Below are positions 9,443 to 18,600 of a stretch of 64,000 bases of DNA, piece after piece. The notes beneath the pieces were generated by a model, which was not told where the DNA came from, did not search any database, and saw only the letters and a program-made list of their open reading frames with translations. Location of the stretch: positions 186,001 through 250,000 of the forward strand of contig JAUHQD010000004.1 of NCBI GenBank assembly GCA_030418115.1, read 5' to 3'. The DNA comes from Alteromonadaceae bacterium BrNp21-10. Its GTDB lineage: Bacteria; Pseudomonadota; Gammaproteobacteria; Enterobacterales; Alteromonadaceae. The position numbers were made by a program, and so were the translations under genes. Within the stretch, counting starts at the first letter, position 1. Each line of letters opens with the position of its first letter.

Positions 9443-12400
9443 ATGACCGAAAAACAGCGGGTAGATGTCACATTCTTCTCTGAAGAGTTTGATAAAATAA
9501 CCGAAAGCTTGTTTCAGGTAATTGGTTTCGAGGGATTTGAAGCTATTTCTGAGCCTTTTCATTTTGATCTTGATCTAATATCCGCCGAGCCGGATATTAA
9601 ACTCGAAAAATTAGTCGGTAAAACCGCAACATTGGAAATTACTCGTCACGATTCAACACGTGAAATACATGGCGTTATTTTATCAATGGAGCAAGGCGAA
9701 GAAACTCAATTTGGCTACTACAGCTATAAAGCCATATTAGTACCGCGCATTAGATTAATGTCCCTCAGCCGCCAAAATCAGATTTATCAAGACACCAATA
9801 TTCCGGGCATTGTTACCCAAGAAATTGCACCCAAAAACACACAGAACGGAAAATTTTCCTGCGGATTGGCCGAAGATGATCTGGACTTCCGTATAGCAGA
9901 CGCTACCGATATGGCAGCCGATTCAGTAGGGGCAATAGAATCCACAGCCCCCTATCCTATTCGTGAGTATGTGGTGCAATATCAGGAATCGGATTTAAAC
10001 TTTGTCTCTCGCTTATTAGAGCATGAAGGTATCTATTATTATTTTGAACACAAAGAAGGACGCGACCAAATAGTTTTTTGCGATAACTTGCATAAACTTG
10101 ACAGCCTCAAACCAGAAAACGTTGTCAGCTATGTCCCGCCCTCCGGATTGGCTAGTTTTGAAAATGAAGCCATACATAGTTTCCGTTTAAAACAAAACCA
10201 AATATCTCATGAAATTTTATTAAAAGATTTCAACTATCGATACCCTCATATTCCTATTCAGGGTAATGCTGAAACCGGTGATTTGGGGCATGGGTTAATT
10301 TGTGAATATGGTGACCATTTTAAAGGCCCCTACGAAGGCGGAAAGTTAGCCCAACGCCGTGCAGAAATAGAAATATGCAAACAAAAAACCTTTCAGGGTA
10401 TTTCAAACGCATTATTGTTTGAAGCAGGCAAACTCATTGAAATTGTCGACCATTACCGCGAAGATTTTAACCACGAATATCTGATAACGAAAATACATCA
10501 TCGTGCGGGTCAAGCCTTACCGGGTGTTGCAGCAAGCAATCAATCAGGATCGGCCATAGCCTACCAAAATAACTTTGATGCGATACCGTCAGACATTGAA
10601 TTTAGGCCCGTTTTAAAAACCCCCAAACCCAAAATGTACGGCATTTTGAATGCCACCATCGACGGCGCAATAGATTCCGACCGCGCTCAAATTGATGAAG
10701 AAGGTAGATATAAATTAATCATGCCTTTCGATATTAGCGGCAATGCCGAAGGCAAAGCCTCTCGCTGGGTGCGTAAAGCCGAAAGTTTTGGTGGTCAGGG
10801 GACTGGGATGAATTTCCCGTTATTAAAAGGTACCGAAGTAATCTGGAGTTGTATTAATGGCGACCCAGACCGCCCCATTATTACTGGAGTGGTGCCCAAC
10901 CCACTGAATAAATCTATGGTGACTGCAATAAACAGTACCGACAATGTCATAAAAACCCCTAGTGGGATTATTATGCAGATGCGCGATGGCAAGGGGACTG
11001 CCCCGTCAGAACAGAGCGGCACCGAAAAACCACAAACCCGAATGAATTCAAATGCCGCCCACCTTACTAATTATATGAGCAGCATAGACAACTCAGCATC
11101 ACTAATTCAGCAACAGCAGCATATCGAATTTAAAAATGCACCTTCAAGGGTAGAAATAGAATCGGGGAGTGATTTTCGCTACGGATTTACAGCCAAATTT
11201 AATACGGAAGAACCCAATATTGAAAAAAGTATCAATTACAGTCTTACCGATGATGCGCCTATAGGAATGTCAATTACAACTGACGGACTGTTAAAATGGA
11301 CCGCAGGAGCTCCAAAAACTTACACGGCGACTATACAAGCGCAATGCATAGTACCCGCGGGTGCGGAATCTAAAGAAGTAGTCCGTACGATAACCAAAAC
11401 CCTAACGATTATAGTTACAGAGGCAAGTAGCAAACACACCGAAAGTCAGGTAGTAAAAGACGACCTCAGTACAGCCGAAGACGAAACCCAAAAATCCTAT
11501 TCGATAACTCTGCCCCATTACCGTACAGGTACTGGAAACAAACACTTGTATTCTTATTCGCGTATAGGGGCATTTCACATAGATGAGTTAGATTATTTTG
11601 ATAACGTGTATTATCGCCCTGGTACCTTTAATGCGACCACCGGCATGCCTGAAGGGCAGGTGTTAAGTGCAAAACTAACTGAAGCAAGTGATGGTGGCCA
11701 TAAAATTATGGATGTGCTTAACGCTACCAGAGCAACATATAATATTCCTGATAGTACAACGTGGGCAGCCGGCTTATATGAGAGCTTAGATCCCAAGCGG
11801 TTTGGCTTAATGGAATACACCGATGGCGCTAAACTTATGGTGCATTGGAACGGTTGTTTTGATTTAGCTGCCGGGACCTCCGTAACTTATGACTCATTAG
11901 GAACAAAAGATTCATTGATTTCGGTTGTATTGGGAGAAAAAGAAGAAGGTGCAGCTGAAGCACGCATGGTTAAGAGTGAGCGTTTTCACTACGGTGGAAC
12001 ATCTACTGGTAACCAGTGGGTAACCGAAACGTGGGAAAATGTAAATTCTTACAGTTATAACTACGGACAACAACATAGTATGTTTGTAGGCATGACCTAT
12101 GACTATAAAGTCGCATTATCTTTCGAAGCTTTGTTAGGAGGCTCAGTTGAATGCTCTTTCGCAACTAAAACGGCTTTCTGCCTAGGTATCAATGCAGAAG
12201 TAAAATTGGCAGCTGATATTAATTGGTCACGGGGGCCTGAGATAAACTTAAGGGGCGGTGATTCAATAGAAGTTAGTTCGGGAAACAACGAAAACAAAGG
12301 GAACGTTGTTCTCTTGCAATATGAACCCACCGTTGTCACAGAAGCCTCAACGACGGCAACTTGTGCGGCATATGCTGGAGTGGCAGCAACTTTAGCTTCT

Positions 12401-12865
12401 GCAGTTACAACTGTAGGGCTCGGAATGTCAGGCACTAATCAGGGAAACGTAAAAACGGGAGCCCTTGTAAATCAGACCGCAGCTGGTGCAGTAAGTGTGG
12501 CTGCAGCTGCAGTTCAAATAGCAGGCCTAGTAGCATGGAGAAAAAATACAGTAGCAACTAAAGCTACGACAAAGGTCCCCATTGCAGTATGCCCCTTCGT
12601 TAAGGTGGAAAAGGACAAAATCACCCTTAAATGTGGAGCTGCTTCTATTGTATTAGATGGCTTAACGGGGGAGATTAAAATTGGCGGAACTATCATTGAT
12701 ATCGAAGGTAAAGCGACGGCGAAGATCAAATCAAAAGTAACTGAAGTTGCTGGAGATGCAACTTTGAATCTTAAGGGAAAAGTAACAAAATTAGAGGCCA
12801 CTGGAGCTTTAGCACTCAAAGGGAAAGCAATATCAACAACCGGCACAATGTATAGTTTTAAATAA
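9443..12865 (+). CDS. vgrG: VgrG spike protein 1 with He_PIG-like insert and long novel C-terminal tail
   Basis: A 1140-residue T6SS spike. Residues 1 to about 500 form the gp27/gp5-like VgrG core, including the E-Y-V-V-Q-Y-x-E-S-D-L-N-F motif and the gp5 OB-fold region ending in G-D-P-D-R-P-I-I-T-G-V-V. About 560-670 resembles an He_PIG/cadherin-like Ig module. About 680-960 is an unrecognised domain shared with the next VgrG (E-Y-T-D-G-A-K-L motif). Then comes an Ala/Gly-rich hydrophobic stretch (about 970-1040) and a beta-repeat end (I-K-I-G-G-T-x-I-D-I-E-G-K type) like the gp5/DUF2345 needle. The start at 9443 follows AAAAGG. It may be an evolved spike carrying cargo or a cargo-docking surface; no known toxin motif was seen. 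Confidence 0.92.
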   Translation: MTEKQRVDVTFFSEEFDKITESLFQVIGFEGFEAISEPFHFDLDLISAEPDIKLEKLVGKTATLEITRHDSTREIHGVILSMEQGEETQFGYYSYKAILVPRIRLMSLSRQNQIYQDTNIPGIVTQEIAPKNTQNGKFSCGLAEDDLDFRIADATDMAADSVGAIESTAPYPIREYVVQYQESDLNFVSRLLEHEGIYYYFEHKEGRDQIVFCDNLHKLDSLKPENVVSYVPPSGLASFENEAIHSFRLKQNQISHEILLKDFNYRYPHIPIQGNAETGDLGHGLICEYGDHFKGPYEGGKLAQRRAEIEICKQKTFQGISNALLFEAGKLIEIVDHYREDFNHEYLITKIHHRAGQALPGVAASNQSGSAIAYQNNFDAIPSDIEFRPVLKTPKPKMYGILNATIDGAIDSDRAQIDEEGRYKLIMPFDISGNAEGKASRWVRKAESFGGQGTGMNFPLLKGTEVIWSCINGDPDRPIITGVVPNPLNKSMVTAINSTDNVIKTPSGIIMQMRDGKGTAPSEQSGTEKPQTRMNSNAAHLTNYMSSIDNSASLIQQQQHIEFKNAPSRVEIESGSDFRYGFTAKFNTEEPNIEKSINYSLTDDAPIGMSITTDGLLKWTAGAPKTYTATIQAQCIVPAGAESKEVVRTITKTLTIIVTEASSKHTESQVVKDDLSTAEDETQKSYSITLPHYRTGTGNKHLYSYSRIGAFHIDELDYFDNVYYRPGTFNATTGMPEGQVLSAKLTEASDGGHKIMDVLNATRATYNIPDSTTWAAGLYESLDPKRFGLMEYTDGAKLMVHWNGCFDLAAGTSVTYDSLGTKDSLISVVLGEKEEGAAEARMVKSERFHYGGTSTGNQWVTETWENVNSYSYNYGQQHSMFVGMTYDYKVALSFEALLGGSVECSFATKTAFCLGINAEVKLAADINWSRGPEINLRGGDSIEVSSGNNENKGNVVLLQYEPTVVTEASTTATCAAYAGVAATLASAVTTVGLGMSGTNQGNVKTGALVNQTAAGAVSVAAAAVQIAGLVAWRKNTVATKATTKVPIAVCPFVKVEKDKITLKCGAASIVLDGLTGEIKIGGTIIDIEGKATAKIKSKVTEVAGDATLNLKGKVTKLEATGALALKGKAISTTGTMYSFK

Positions 12866-12900
12866 TTTAGCAAAAGTAGAAACTAAAGAGGCCACGTAAT

Positions 12901-12990
12901 TGTATTGAGCAATTCCAGCAAGACGCATTAATAAATGGCACCAATGGGCTTGATTATTCCAAGCCTAAATTTAACGTCAAAGAAAATTAA
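12901..12990 (+). other. Short open stretch between vgrG genes, possible gene remnant
   Basis: In the 178-base gap between the two vgrG genes one frame reads about 29 codons (with Q-D-A-L-I-N-G-T-N-G-L-D-Y-S-K-P-K) before a stop, with ordinary-looking composition but no start codon or ribosome binding site. It could be the 3' relic of a lost gene, or chance. Confidence 0.2.
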
Positions 12991-13043
12991 CCAAAGTACA
13001 CAACCAAAACAGTAGGCCAAATTAATTTTTGGGAGAGAACTTA

Positions 13044-16037
13044 ATGAGAGAAAAACAACGCGTTATTGTCGACTTTACGTCAAAAGAATTTGATCATATT
13101 GCAACAGATTTGTTTCAGGTTATCAGTTTTGAAGGCACCGAAGCTATCTCTCAACCCTTTAAGTTCTCAATCGATTTATTGTCTGCTGAGCACGATATTG
13201 ACTTGGAAAAACTGGTCGGTAAAGAAGCCACCTTTAGTATAAGCCGCGATGATGCCACACGTAATATACATGGCGTGATACTGGCCATGCACCAAGGTGA
13301 AGAAGCGCAATTCGACCACTATCACTATCATGCGGTTTTAGTGCCCAGAATCAGTTTAATGAACTTAAGTCGCCAGAACCAAATTTATCAAGAAAAAACG
13401 GTTCCTGATGTGGTCGCCGAAGAGCTGTTAGAAGGCGACTTTTGTGGTGGCCTAGTCGCCGATGATTTAGATTTTCGTGTGACTCGTAACTACCCCACTC
13501 GAGAATATGTGGTTCAGTATAAAGAAACCGACCTCAATTTTATCTCCCGCTTAATGGAACATGAAGGTATTTATTATTACTTTGAACACCAAAATAACCG
13601 TGACCAAATTGTTTTCTGTGACGAAAAAAACCAACTAGATGCCATCATTCCTGAGAATCGCGTGTCTTATGTGCCGGCATCAGGTTTAGCCAGTTTTGAC
13701 TCAGAAGCCATTCACAGCTTTTGCCTGCAACAGACACAAGTTTCTAGTGAAATCATTTTAAAAGATTTTAATTATCGTCAGCCCCATTTACCTCTCCAAG
13801 GAAACTCAGAGGTGGGCGAATTGGGATATGGTCGTTTATATGATTATGGTGATCATTTCAAAGACCCAGCTGAAGGTGACACCTTAGCTAGAGTTCGTGC
13901 ACAGGCCGAATTAAGCAAGCAAAAAGTCTGTGTGGGTAAATCAGACGCGATCTTATTCGAGGCGGGTAAACTAATGGAGATGCTCGACCATTATCGTGAC
14001 GACCTCAATCACGAATATCTCATTACTCGTATCCATCATCGTGGCGGCCAAGCATTACCTGGAGTTTCGGCGAGCTCGCAAAGCAATAGTGCCATCGCTT
14101 ACATGAATGATTTTGAAGCCATTCCTGCGGATATTGAATATCGTCCGCCATTAACGGCCATAAAACCTAAGCTCTACGGTATTTTGAATGCCACGATTGA
14201 TGGTGAGATTAATAGTAACCGCGCACAAATAGACGAACATGGGCGTTATAAATTAATTATGCCTTTTGACATCAGCGGCAACGGTGAAGGCAAGGCCAGT
14301 CGCTGGGTCAGAAAAGCGGAAATGTTTGGCGGTCAAGGTGCAGGCATGCATTTCCCGTTGCTAAAAGGTTCTGAAGTGATATGGACCTGCATTGATGGTG
14401 ATCCAGATCGACCTATTATTACCGGAGTTGTGTCTAACCCGCTGAATAAAAGCGTGGTTAACAGCGAAAATAGCACTACTAACCGTATTGTTACGCCTAG
14501 TGGTATTGTAATGGAAATAGGTGATGGCGCAGGTAAGCAGGAAAAGCCAAATTCATCAACCGAACAACAAAACACCAGAATCGAAAATAGCGAAGAACAA
14601 CAAAACAACTTTTATAGTCAAACCACTTCGTCTGAACTCTTGCAACAATCACAGCAATCGCTAAACGACGAAGGGGATAATCCTGATGATAGTGATCAAG
14701 ATTACAATTTAAGTCTATCCAAAAGGTTTTCACTCTATCTACCTGACTACAGAATGGCAATCGACGAAGGACTGCAAAAAACATATTTCAGACTTGGCGC
14801 CTATGACACCGAAGGCAATGAAACCGACACAGAAATAGGTGATAAAAATTCTACCCACAGCAATCTTTTAACCGCAGAAACGGCGATGGACATATTGTCA
14901 GCGTCTAGTCGCGAATTCAATCTAACAAACTCCAGTGAGTCAGGTAATGGATTGTTTGAAAGTAATGACCCCGCTCGTTTTGGCATATTCGAATATACCG
15001 ATGGTGCTAAGCTGACGATGAATCAGAATGGGTGTATTGATATTGGTAACGGTACGTCCATCACATATGACGGGTTAGGACGAAACGATTCCGTTATTGA
15101 AGTCGTTATAGGTGCCACCTCTTCCGATAATGAAAACCAAACCATCAAAAGTGAACATTTACATTATCAAAATGGTCTTTGGTACAAAGATGCTTTCGAA
15201 AAAATTAACGCCCATGAAGTCACTATCGGCAAATCAACAGAGCTCTTTGTTGGTCAAAAAGAAGAATATATTGACGGCCCGCAGTTTAGTGCTGCTGTAG
15301 GGTCCAACACCGAATTTTTCACGGGTTTTAAACATGAAACATTTATGGGTATAAGCTCTGAAGTTAAATTGAGTTACGAGGTAGAGTTAGGTGTCACTGG
15401 TAAGTACTCCCATGTAAAAGGCGGGGAGCTTAATGTATGTGAAGGTGATGCGGAAACTGTAGGGAGAACCGTGACTTTGCAAGTGAATTCAGTACATCCT
15501 AATGCACCGACATGGACAAATTTCGCAACCGTCGCAGGCGGTATAGCCGGTGGGCTAATTGGGCTTGGTGAAAGTGTTACTGGTAGTGCACTAAACTTAT
15601 CTGGCACAAGTAATCCGCTGCATAATTTGGGTAGTGATTTAGCTCCTATTAGTATTCAATCTAGTGCAGGCCAGACATTTGGTGCTGCGGTAGGTATTGG
15701 AGGTATTGCGGCTCATATAGCCCACAAAATAGCTTCCAAAGCACCGACACCGGAGCCATCGATAAAAATGGATGCCATGGGCATTACTTTACAAGCCGGT
15801 GCGCCAGGCGTTGGAGCGTCAATTACTTTAAAAACAACGGGTGAAATTGAGATTAAAGGCAACGCAATAAAAATTGACGGAGCGCTTACCACCGATATTG
15901 TTTCTAAAAAATTGACTTTGGATGGGCAAGTAAAACTTGATTTACAAAGTAAGTGGATTAAAGCGGCAGCTACCGGTGTATTATTTTTGGAAGGAAAATC
16001 GGTGACAACTAAGGGAACAAAATTGGACTTGGTTTAA
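13044..16037 (+). CDS. vgrG: VgrG spike protein 2 with novel C-terminal tail
   Basis: A 997-residue paralogue of the preceding VgrG. The ATG at 13044 is chosen over an upstream in-frame TTG at 13029 because GGGAGAG sits at the right spacing and the resulting N-terminus (MREKQRVIVDF) aligns with VgrG1 (MTEKQRVDVTF). The core (1 to about 480) is very similar to VgrG1. The tail lacks the He_PIG-like insert, has an acidic Q/N/E/D-rich linker (about 495-555), then the shared E-Y-T-D-G-A-K-L domain, a Gly/Ala-rich hydrophobic segment (about 835-905) and a beta-repeat needle-like end. The two spikes may form heterotrimers or serve different cargo. No recognisable catalytic motif was found in the tail. 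Confidence 0.92.
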   Translation: MREKQRVIVDFTSKEFDHIATDLFQVISFEGTEAISQPFKFSIDLLSAEHDIDLEKLVGKEATFSISRDDATRNIHGVILAMHQGEEAQFDHYHYHAVLVPRISLMNLSRQNQIYQEKTVPDVVAEELLEGDFCGGLVADDLDFRVTRNYPTREYVVQYKETDLNFISRLMEHEGIYYYFEHQNNRDQIVFCDEKNQLDAIIPENRVSYVPASGLASFDSEAIHSFCLQQTQVSSEIILKDFNYRQPHLPLQGNSEVGELGYGRLYDYGDHFKDPAEGDTLARVRAQAELSKQKVCVGKSDAILFEAGKLMEMLDHYRDDLNHEYLITRIHHRGGQALPGVSASSQSNSAIAYMNDFEAIPADIEYRPPLTAIKPKLYGILNATIDGEINSNRAQIDEHGRYKLIMPFDISGNGEGKASRWVRKAEMFGGQGAGMHFPLLKGSEVIWTCIDGDPDRPIITGVVSNPLNKSVVNSENSTTNRIVTPSGIVMEIGDGAGKQEKPNSSTEQQNTRIENSEEQQNNFYSQTTSSELLQQSQQSLNDEGDNPDDSDQDYNLSLSKRFSLYLPDYRMAIDEGLQKTYFRLGAYDTEGNETDTEIGDKNSTHSNLLTAETAMDILSASSREFNLTNSSESGNGLFESNDPARFGIFEYTDGAKLTMNQNGCIDIGNGTSITYDGLGRNDSVIEVVIGATSSDNENQTIKSEHLHYQNGLWYKDAFEKINAHEVTIGKSTELFVGQKEEYIDGPQFSAAVGSNTEFFTGFKHETFMGISSEVKLSYEVELGVTGKYSHVKGGELNVCEGDAETVGRTVTLQVNSVHPNAPTWTNFATVAGGIAGGLIGLGESVTGSALNLSGTSNPLHNLGSDLAPISIQSSAGQTFGAAVGIGGIAAHIAHKIASKAPTPEPSIKMDAMGITLQAGAPGVGASITLKTTGEIEIKGNAIKIDGALTTDIVSKKLTLDGQVKLDLQSKWIKAAATGVLFLEGKSVTTKGTKLDLV

Positions 16038-16146
16038 ATAGTAGTCCAGCCCAAATGGTCAGAGAAAATTAATATTTAAAAAAGGTTCTAAAAGATACCT
16101 TTAGGTTTTAACTAATGATTGAATCCGTTACTTATAGAGAGTTGCA

Positions 16147-18600
16147 TTGAAACAAGTCATTGATGGACATTTAAGATTTTGCAATATCGCTGGCCAGGTA
16201 AAAGCCGGGCAGGATAGCCTGACGATGATCGTCAAGGGAGCATTTCAGTTAAACCCCAATGGTAAAAGCACCATTTTGGAAGGGGATGATTTAGCCCAGC
16301 CAATGGGTGACCTATTTTATCAAGAAAATGATAAAGCCAGTGTAACTTACGCTTCTGATTTTTGTTTGTTCAAACACCATGCCGACATGACGTTAACAGG
16401 CACGTGCTATACGCCGAACGGCTCAGAGATTGCTGGCACTCAGGTAACATTTGGTGTCGGAAATTGGCGAAAATCGTTAGCGGTATTTGGTGACAGATAT
16501 TGGGTGGGTAATAAACCGTCACAACCTATCCCATTTACTAATATGCCTATCATTTATGAAAATGCCTATGGCGGCTTCGGCTACGATAAAAACCCTGTGG
16601 GTAAAGGTATCAGAGCCATCACTTTGCCCACAGGGCAGTTTCTTCACCCGCTACCGAATATTGAAGACCCAAACCATTTTGTCAGCGCGCCATCTCAGCA
16701 GCCATTACCGGCTGGTTTTGCTCCGCTACAACCCGGCTGGGGTACTCGGCCAACTCCCAAGGGCACTTACGATAAAAAATATTTAAAGAAAAACTGGCCT
16801 TATTTTCCAGATGACTTTGACTGGCGCCATTTCAACTCTGCACCGCAAAATCAGCAATTCTCCCAATACTTGCAAGGTGATGAAACCTTGTATTTTGAAA
16901 ACATGCATCCAGAAGTTACGCAATATTCATCACAACTTCCGGCGATTCGTCCACGCCTTTTTGTTACAACGGCCCCTAACAAACTACATGAAATACCGCT
17001 TAATTTAGACACCTTGTCGGTCAATATGGATGAGGAAAAGCTAGTATTGGTCTGGCGCGGTTTACTTGGCGTACCAAGCGAAAGTTTTGCCGAGGACACA
17101 CTGTTTTTCTTAGCCGACGAAGACATGTCGCAACCCCAACCTATCGAATACTATCAGCAGAAATTAGTCGAGCTGAATGATGAAAAAGCAGCAGAATTTG
17201 ATTTAGAGCCAGAAGAAGCTGAACCAGTTGTTGAAGAGCCGGACAGTGAAGAAGATGCCGCTTTTGCCAAAGAAATGGCGAAAATGTTTGACCAGGTAAA
17301 AGCACAAATGAAGGAGGCAAACGCCCCCGATGAACTCATCGGCATGATCGGCATGGATATGGATCATGAAGCATTTAGTGCAAAGTTCGCTGAATTGTTC
17401 AATCTGGATTTAGACAAAGGCCAACAATTTTTAAAAGAATCCCAAGAAGCGCAAAAACTGCAGATAAAAGAGGCGTTAATTGAAGCCGGCGAAGACCCTG
17501 CGATCCTCGATGAATTAGAACAATCAGATGAAGATATCGACAGCGGCTGGAGCGAGCAATCATTACGTGAACGCCTAGAGAGCGGCCAAGGCTTTGCAGA
17601 ACAAGAACTGCAAGGTGTGGATATGTCAGGTTGGGACTTAAGTGGCGTGAATTTTCATAATGCCGATCTGAGTCAAGCAAAATTAGTTAATTGTAATTTT
17701 ACCAATGCCAATTTATCCGGAGCCATTTTAACCGCAGCGGACTTAACAAATTGTGTAGCAATTGACGCTATTTTTGATGATGCAATAGTTGAAAATGCAA
17801 ACTTAAGTCGCAGTGACTTAACCTCAGTTTCTGCCAAAGCAGGGCTGTTTATTGGCGCCCAATTGGTTAAGGTCATTCTCACCCAAGCAGATTTAACCGA
17901 TGCCGATTTTACAGATGCAGTTTTGGCGGGATGTAATTTAGCAGAGGCCGAACTTAGCGGCTGCATCTTTGACAAAGCCGACTTATCCCTCGCCAATTTA
18001 ACCAAAGCCAAAGGCAAAAGAATTAGTTTCACCGAAGCTCGGTTAAAAGAAGCCGACTTTAGTGAAGCTGTATTTGAAGAAGCCAGCTTTGTTGAAGCTG
18101 ATTTGCACTTAGCAAACTTTGATAACGCCATTATGACTAACTCCACTTTCGAATCGGTACAAGCCGAATCCATCACGATGGTTGGTGCAAATTTAACCGG
18201 CTTACGGGCTGGAGAAGGCAGCAACTTTCGACATGGTGTTTTTCGGTCGGTGAACGCCGAGGGTTCTAGCTGGGTAGGCGCAGACTTAAGTGGCGCAGAT
18301 TTTAGTCAAGCCATATTGAATAATGCTGATTTTACCGAATCGAACCTAACCGCAGCTATTTTGACCCGAGTGTCGTTGAAGGCCAGTAACTTTACCAATG
18401 CCATTATGATTGGCAGTAACCTTTCAAAAAGCAATTTGTTCCAATCCAATCTAGAGGGTGCGAACTTGACACAAGCCGACATCAGCAACAGTAATTTATA
18501 TGGGTCAGAGGTGTGGAAATCAATCATTCAAGGCGCCAACCTCAAGGGCACAAATATCAAGAAGACTAAATTTGAAATCAAAGAGTTTTTTGAATTATGA
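16147..18600 (+). CDS. DUF2169 adaptor domain fused to pentapeptide repeats
   Basis: An 817-residue protein. Residues 1 to about 330 match the DUF2169 family (V-x-G-x-W motif area, N-A-Y-G-G-x-G and an R-P-x-L-F segment). DUF2169 proteins accompany T6SS VgrG/DUF4150 effectors and at least one in Agrobacterium acts as an effector-loading chaperone. Residues about 340-490 are an acidic helical linker. Residues about 490-805 are tandem A(D/N)LXX pentapeptide repeats, predicted to form a right-handed beta-helix. The start is TTG at 16147 with GAGAG upstream. The stop overlaps the next gene's ATG (ATGA). I infer a role in loading or carrying cargo on the VgrG tails; a toxin role is not excluded. 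Confidence 0.85.
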   Translation: MKQVIDGHLRFCNIAGQVKAGQDSLTMIVKGAFQLNPNGKSTILEGDDLAQPMGDLFYQENDKASVTYASDFCLFKHHADMTLTGTCYTPNGSEIAGTQVTFGVGNWRKSLAVFGDRYWVGNKPSQPIPFTNMPIIYENAYGGFGYDKNPVGKGIRAITLPTGQFLHPLPNIEDPNHFVSAPSQQPLPAGFAPLQPGWGTRPTPKGTYDKKYLKKNWPYFPDDFDWRHFNSAPQNQQFSQYLQGDETLYFENMHPEVTQYSSQLPAIRPRLFVTTAPNKLHEIPLNLDTLSVNMDEEKLVLVWRGLLGVPSESFAEDTLFFLADEDMSQPQPIEYYQQKLVELNDEKAAEFDLEPEEAEPVVEEPDSEEDAAFAKEMAKMFDQVKAQMKEANAPDELIGMIGMDMDHEAFSAKFAELFNLDLDKGQQFLKESQEAQKLQIKEALIEAGEDPAILDELEQSDEDIDSGWSEQSLRERLESGQGFAEQELQGVDMSGWDLSGVNFHNADLSQAKLVNCNFTNANLSGAILTAADLTNCVAIDAIFDDAIVENANLSRSDLTSVSAKAGLFIGAQLVKVILTQADLTDADFTDAVLAGCNLAEAELSGCIFDKADLSLANLTKAKGKRISFTEARLKEADFSEAVFEEASFVEADLHLANFDNAIMTNSTFESVQAESITMVGANLTGLRAGEGSNFRHGVFRSVNAEGSSWVGADLSGADFSQAILNNADFTESNLTAAILTRVSLKASNFTNAIMIGSNLSKSNLFQSNLEGANLTQADISNSNLYGSEVWKSIIQGANLKGTNIKKTKFEIKEFFEL

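Noticed and set aside
9655-9670. Possible parS around AACACGTGAAAT in vgrG1
   Set aside because: Several mismatches outside the CACGTG core; no symmetry like the two recF sites.
12932-12952. TGGCACCAATGGGCTT as a sigma-54 promoter for vgrG2
   Set aside because: GG and GC are 9 rather than 10 bases apart, which usually abolishes RpoN promoters.
17673-18224. Long antisense frames over the pentapeptide genes
   Set aside because: They reflect the repeat codon pattern of the plus-strand genes; no start signals or recognisable products.
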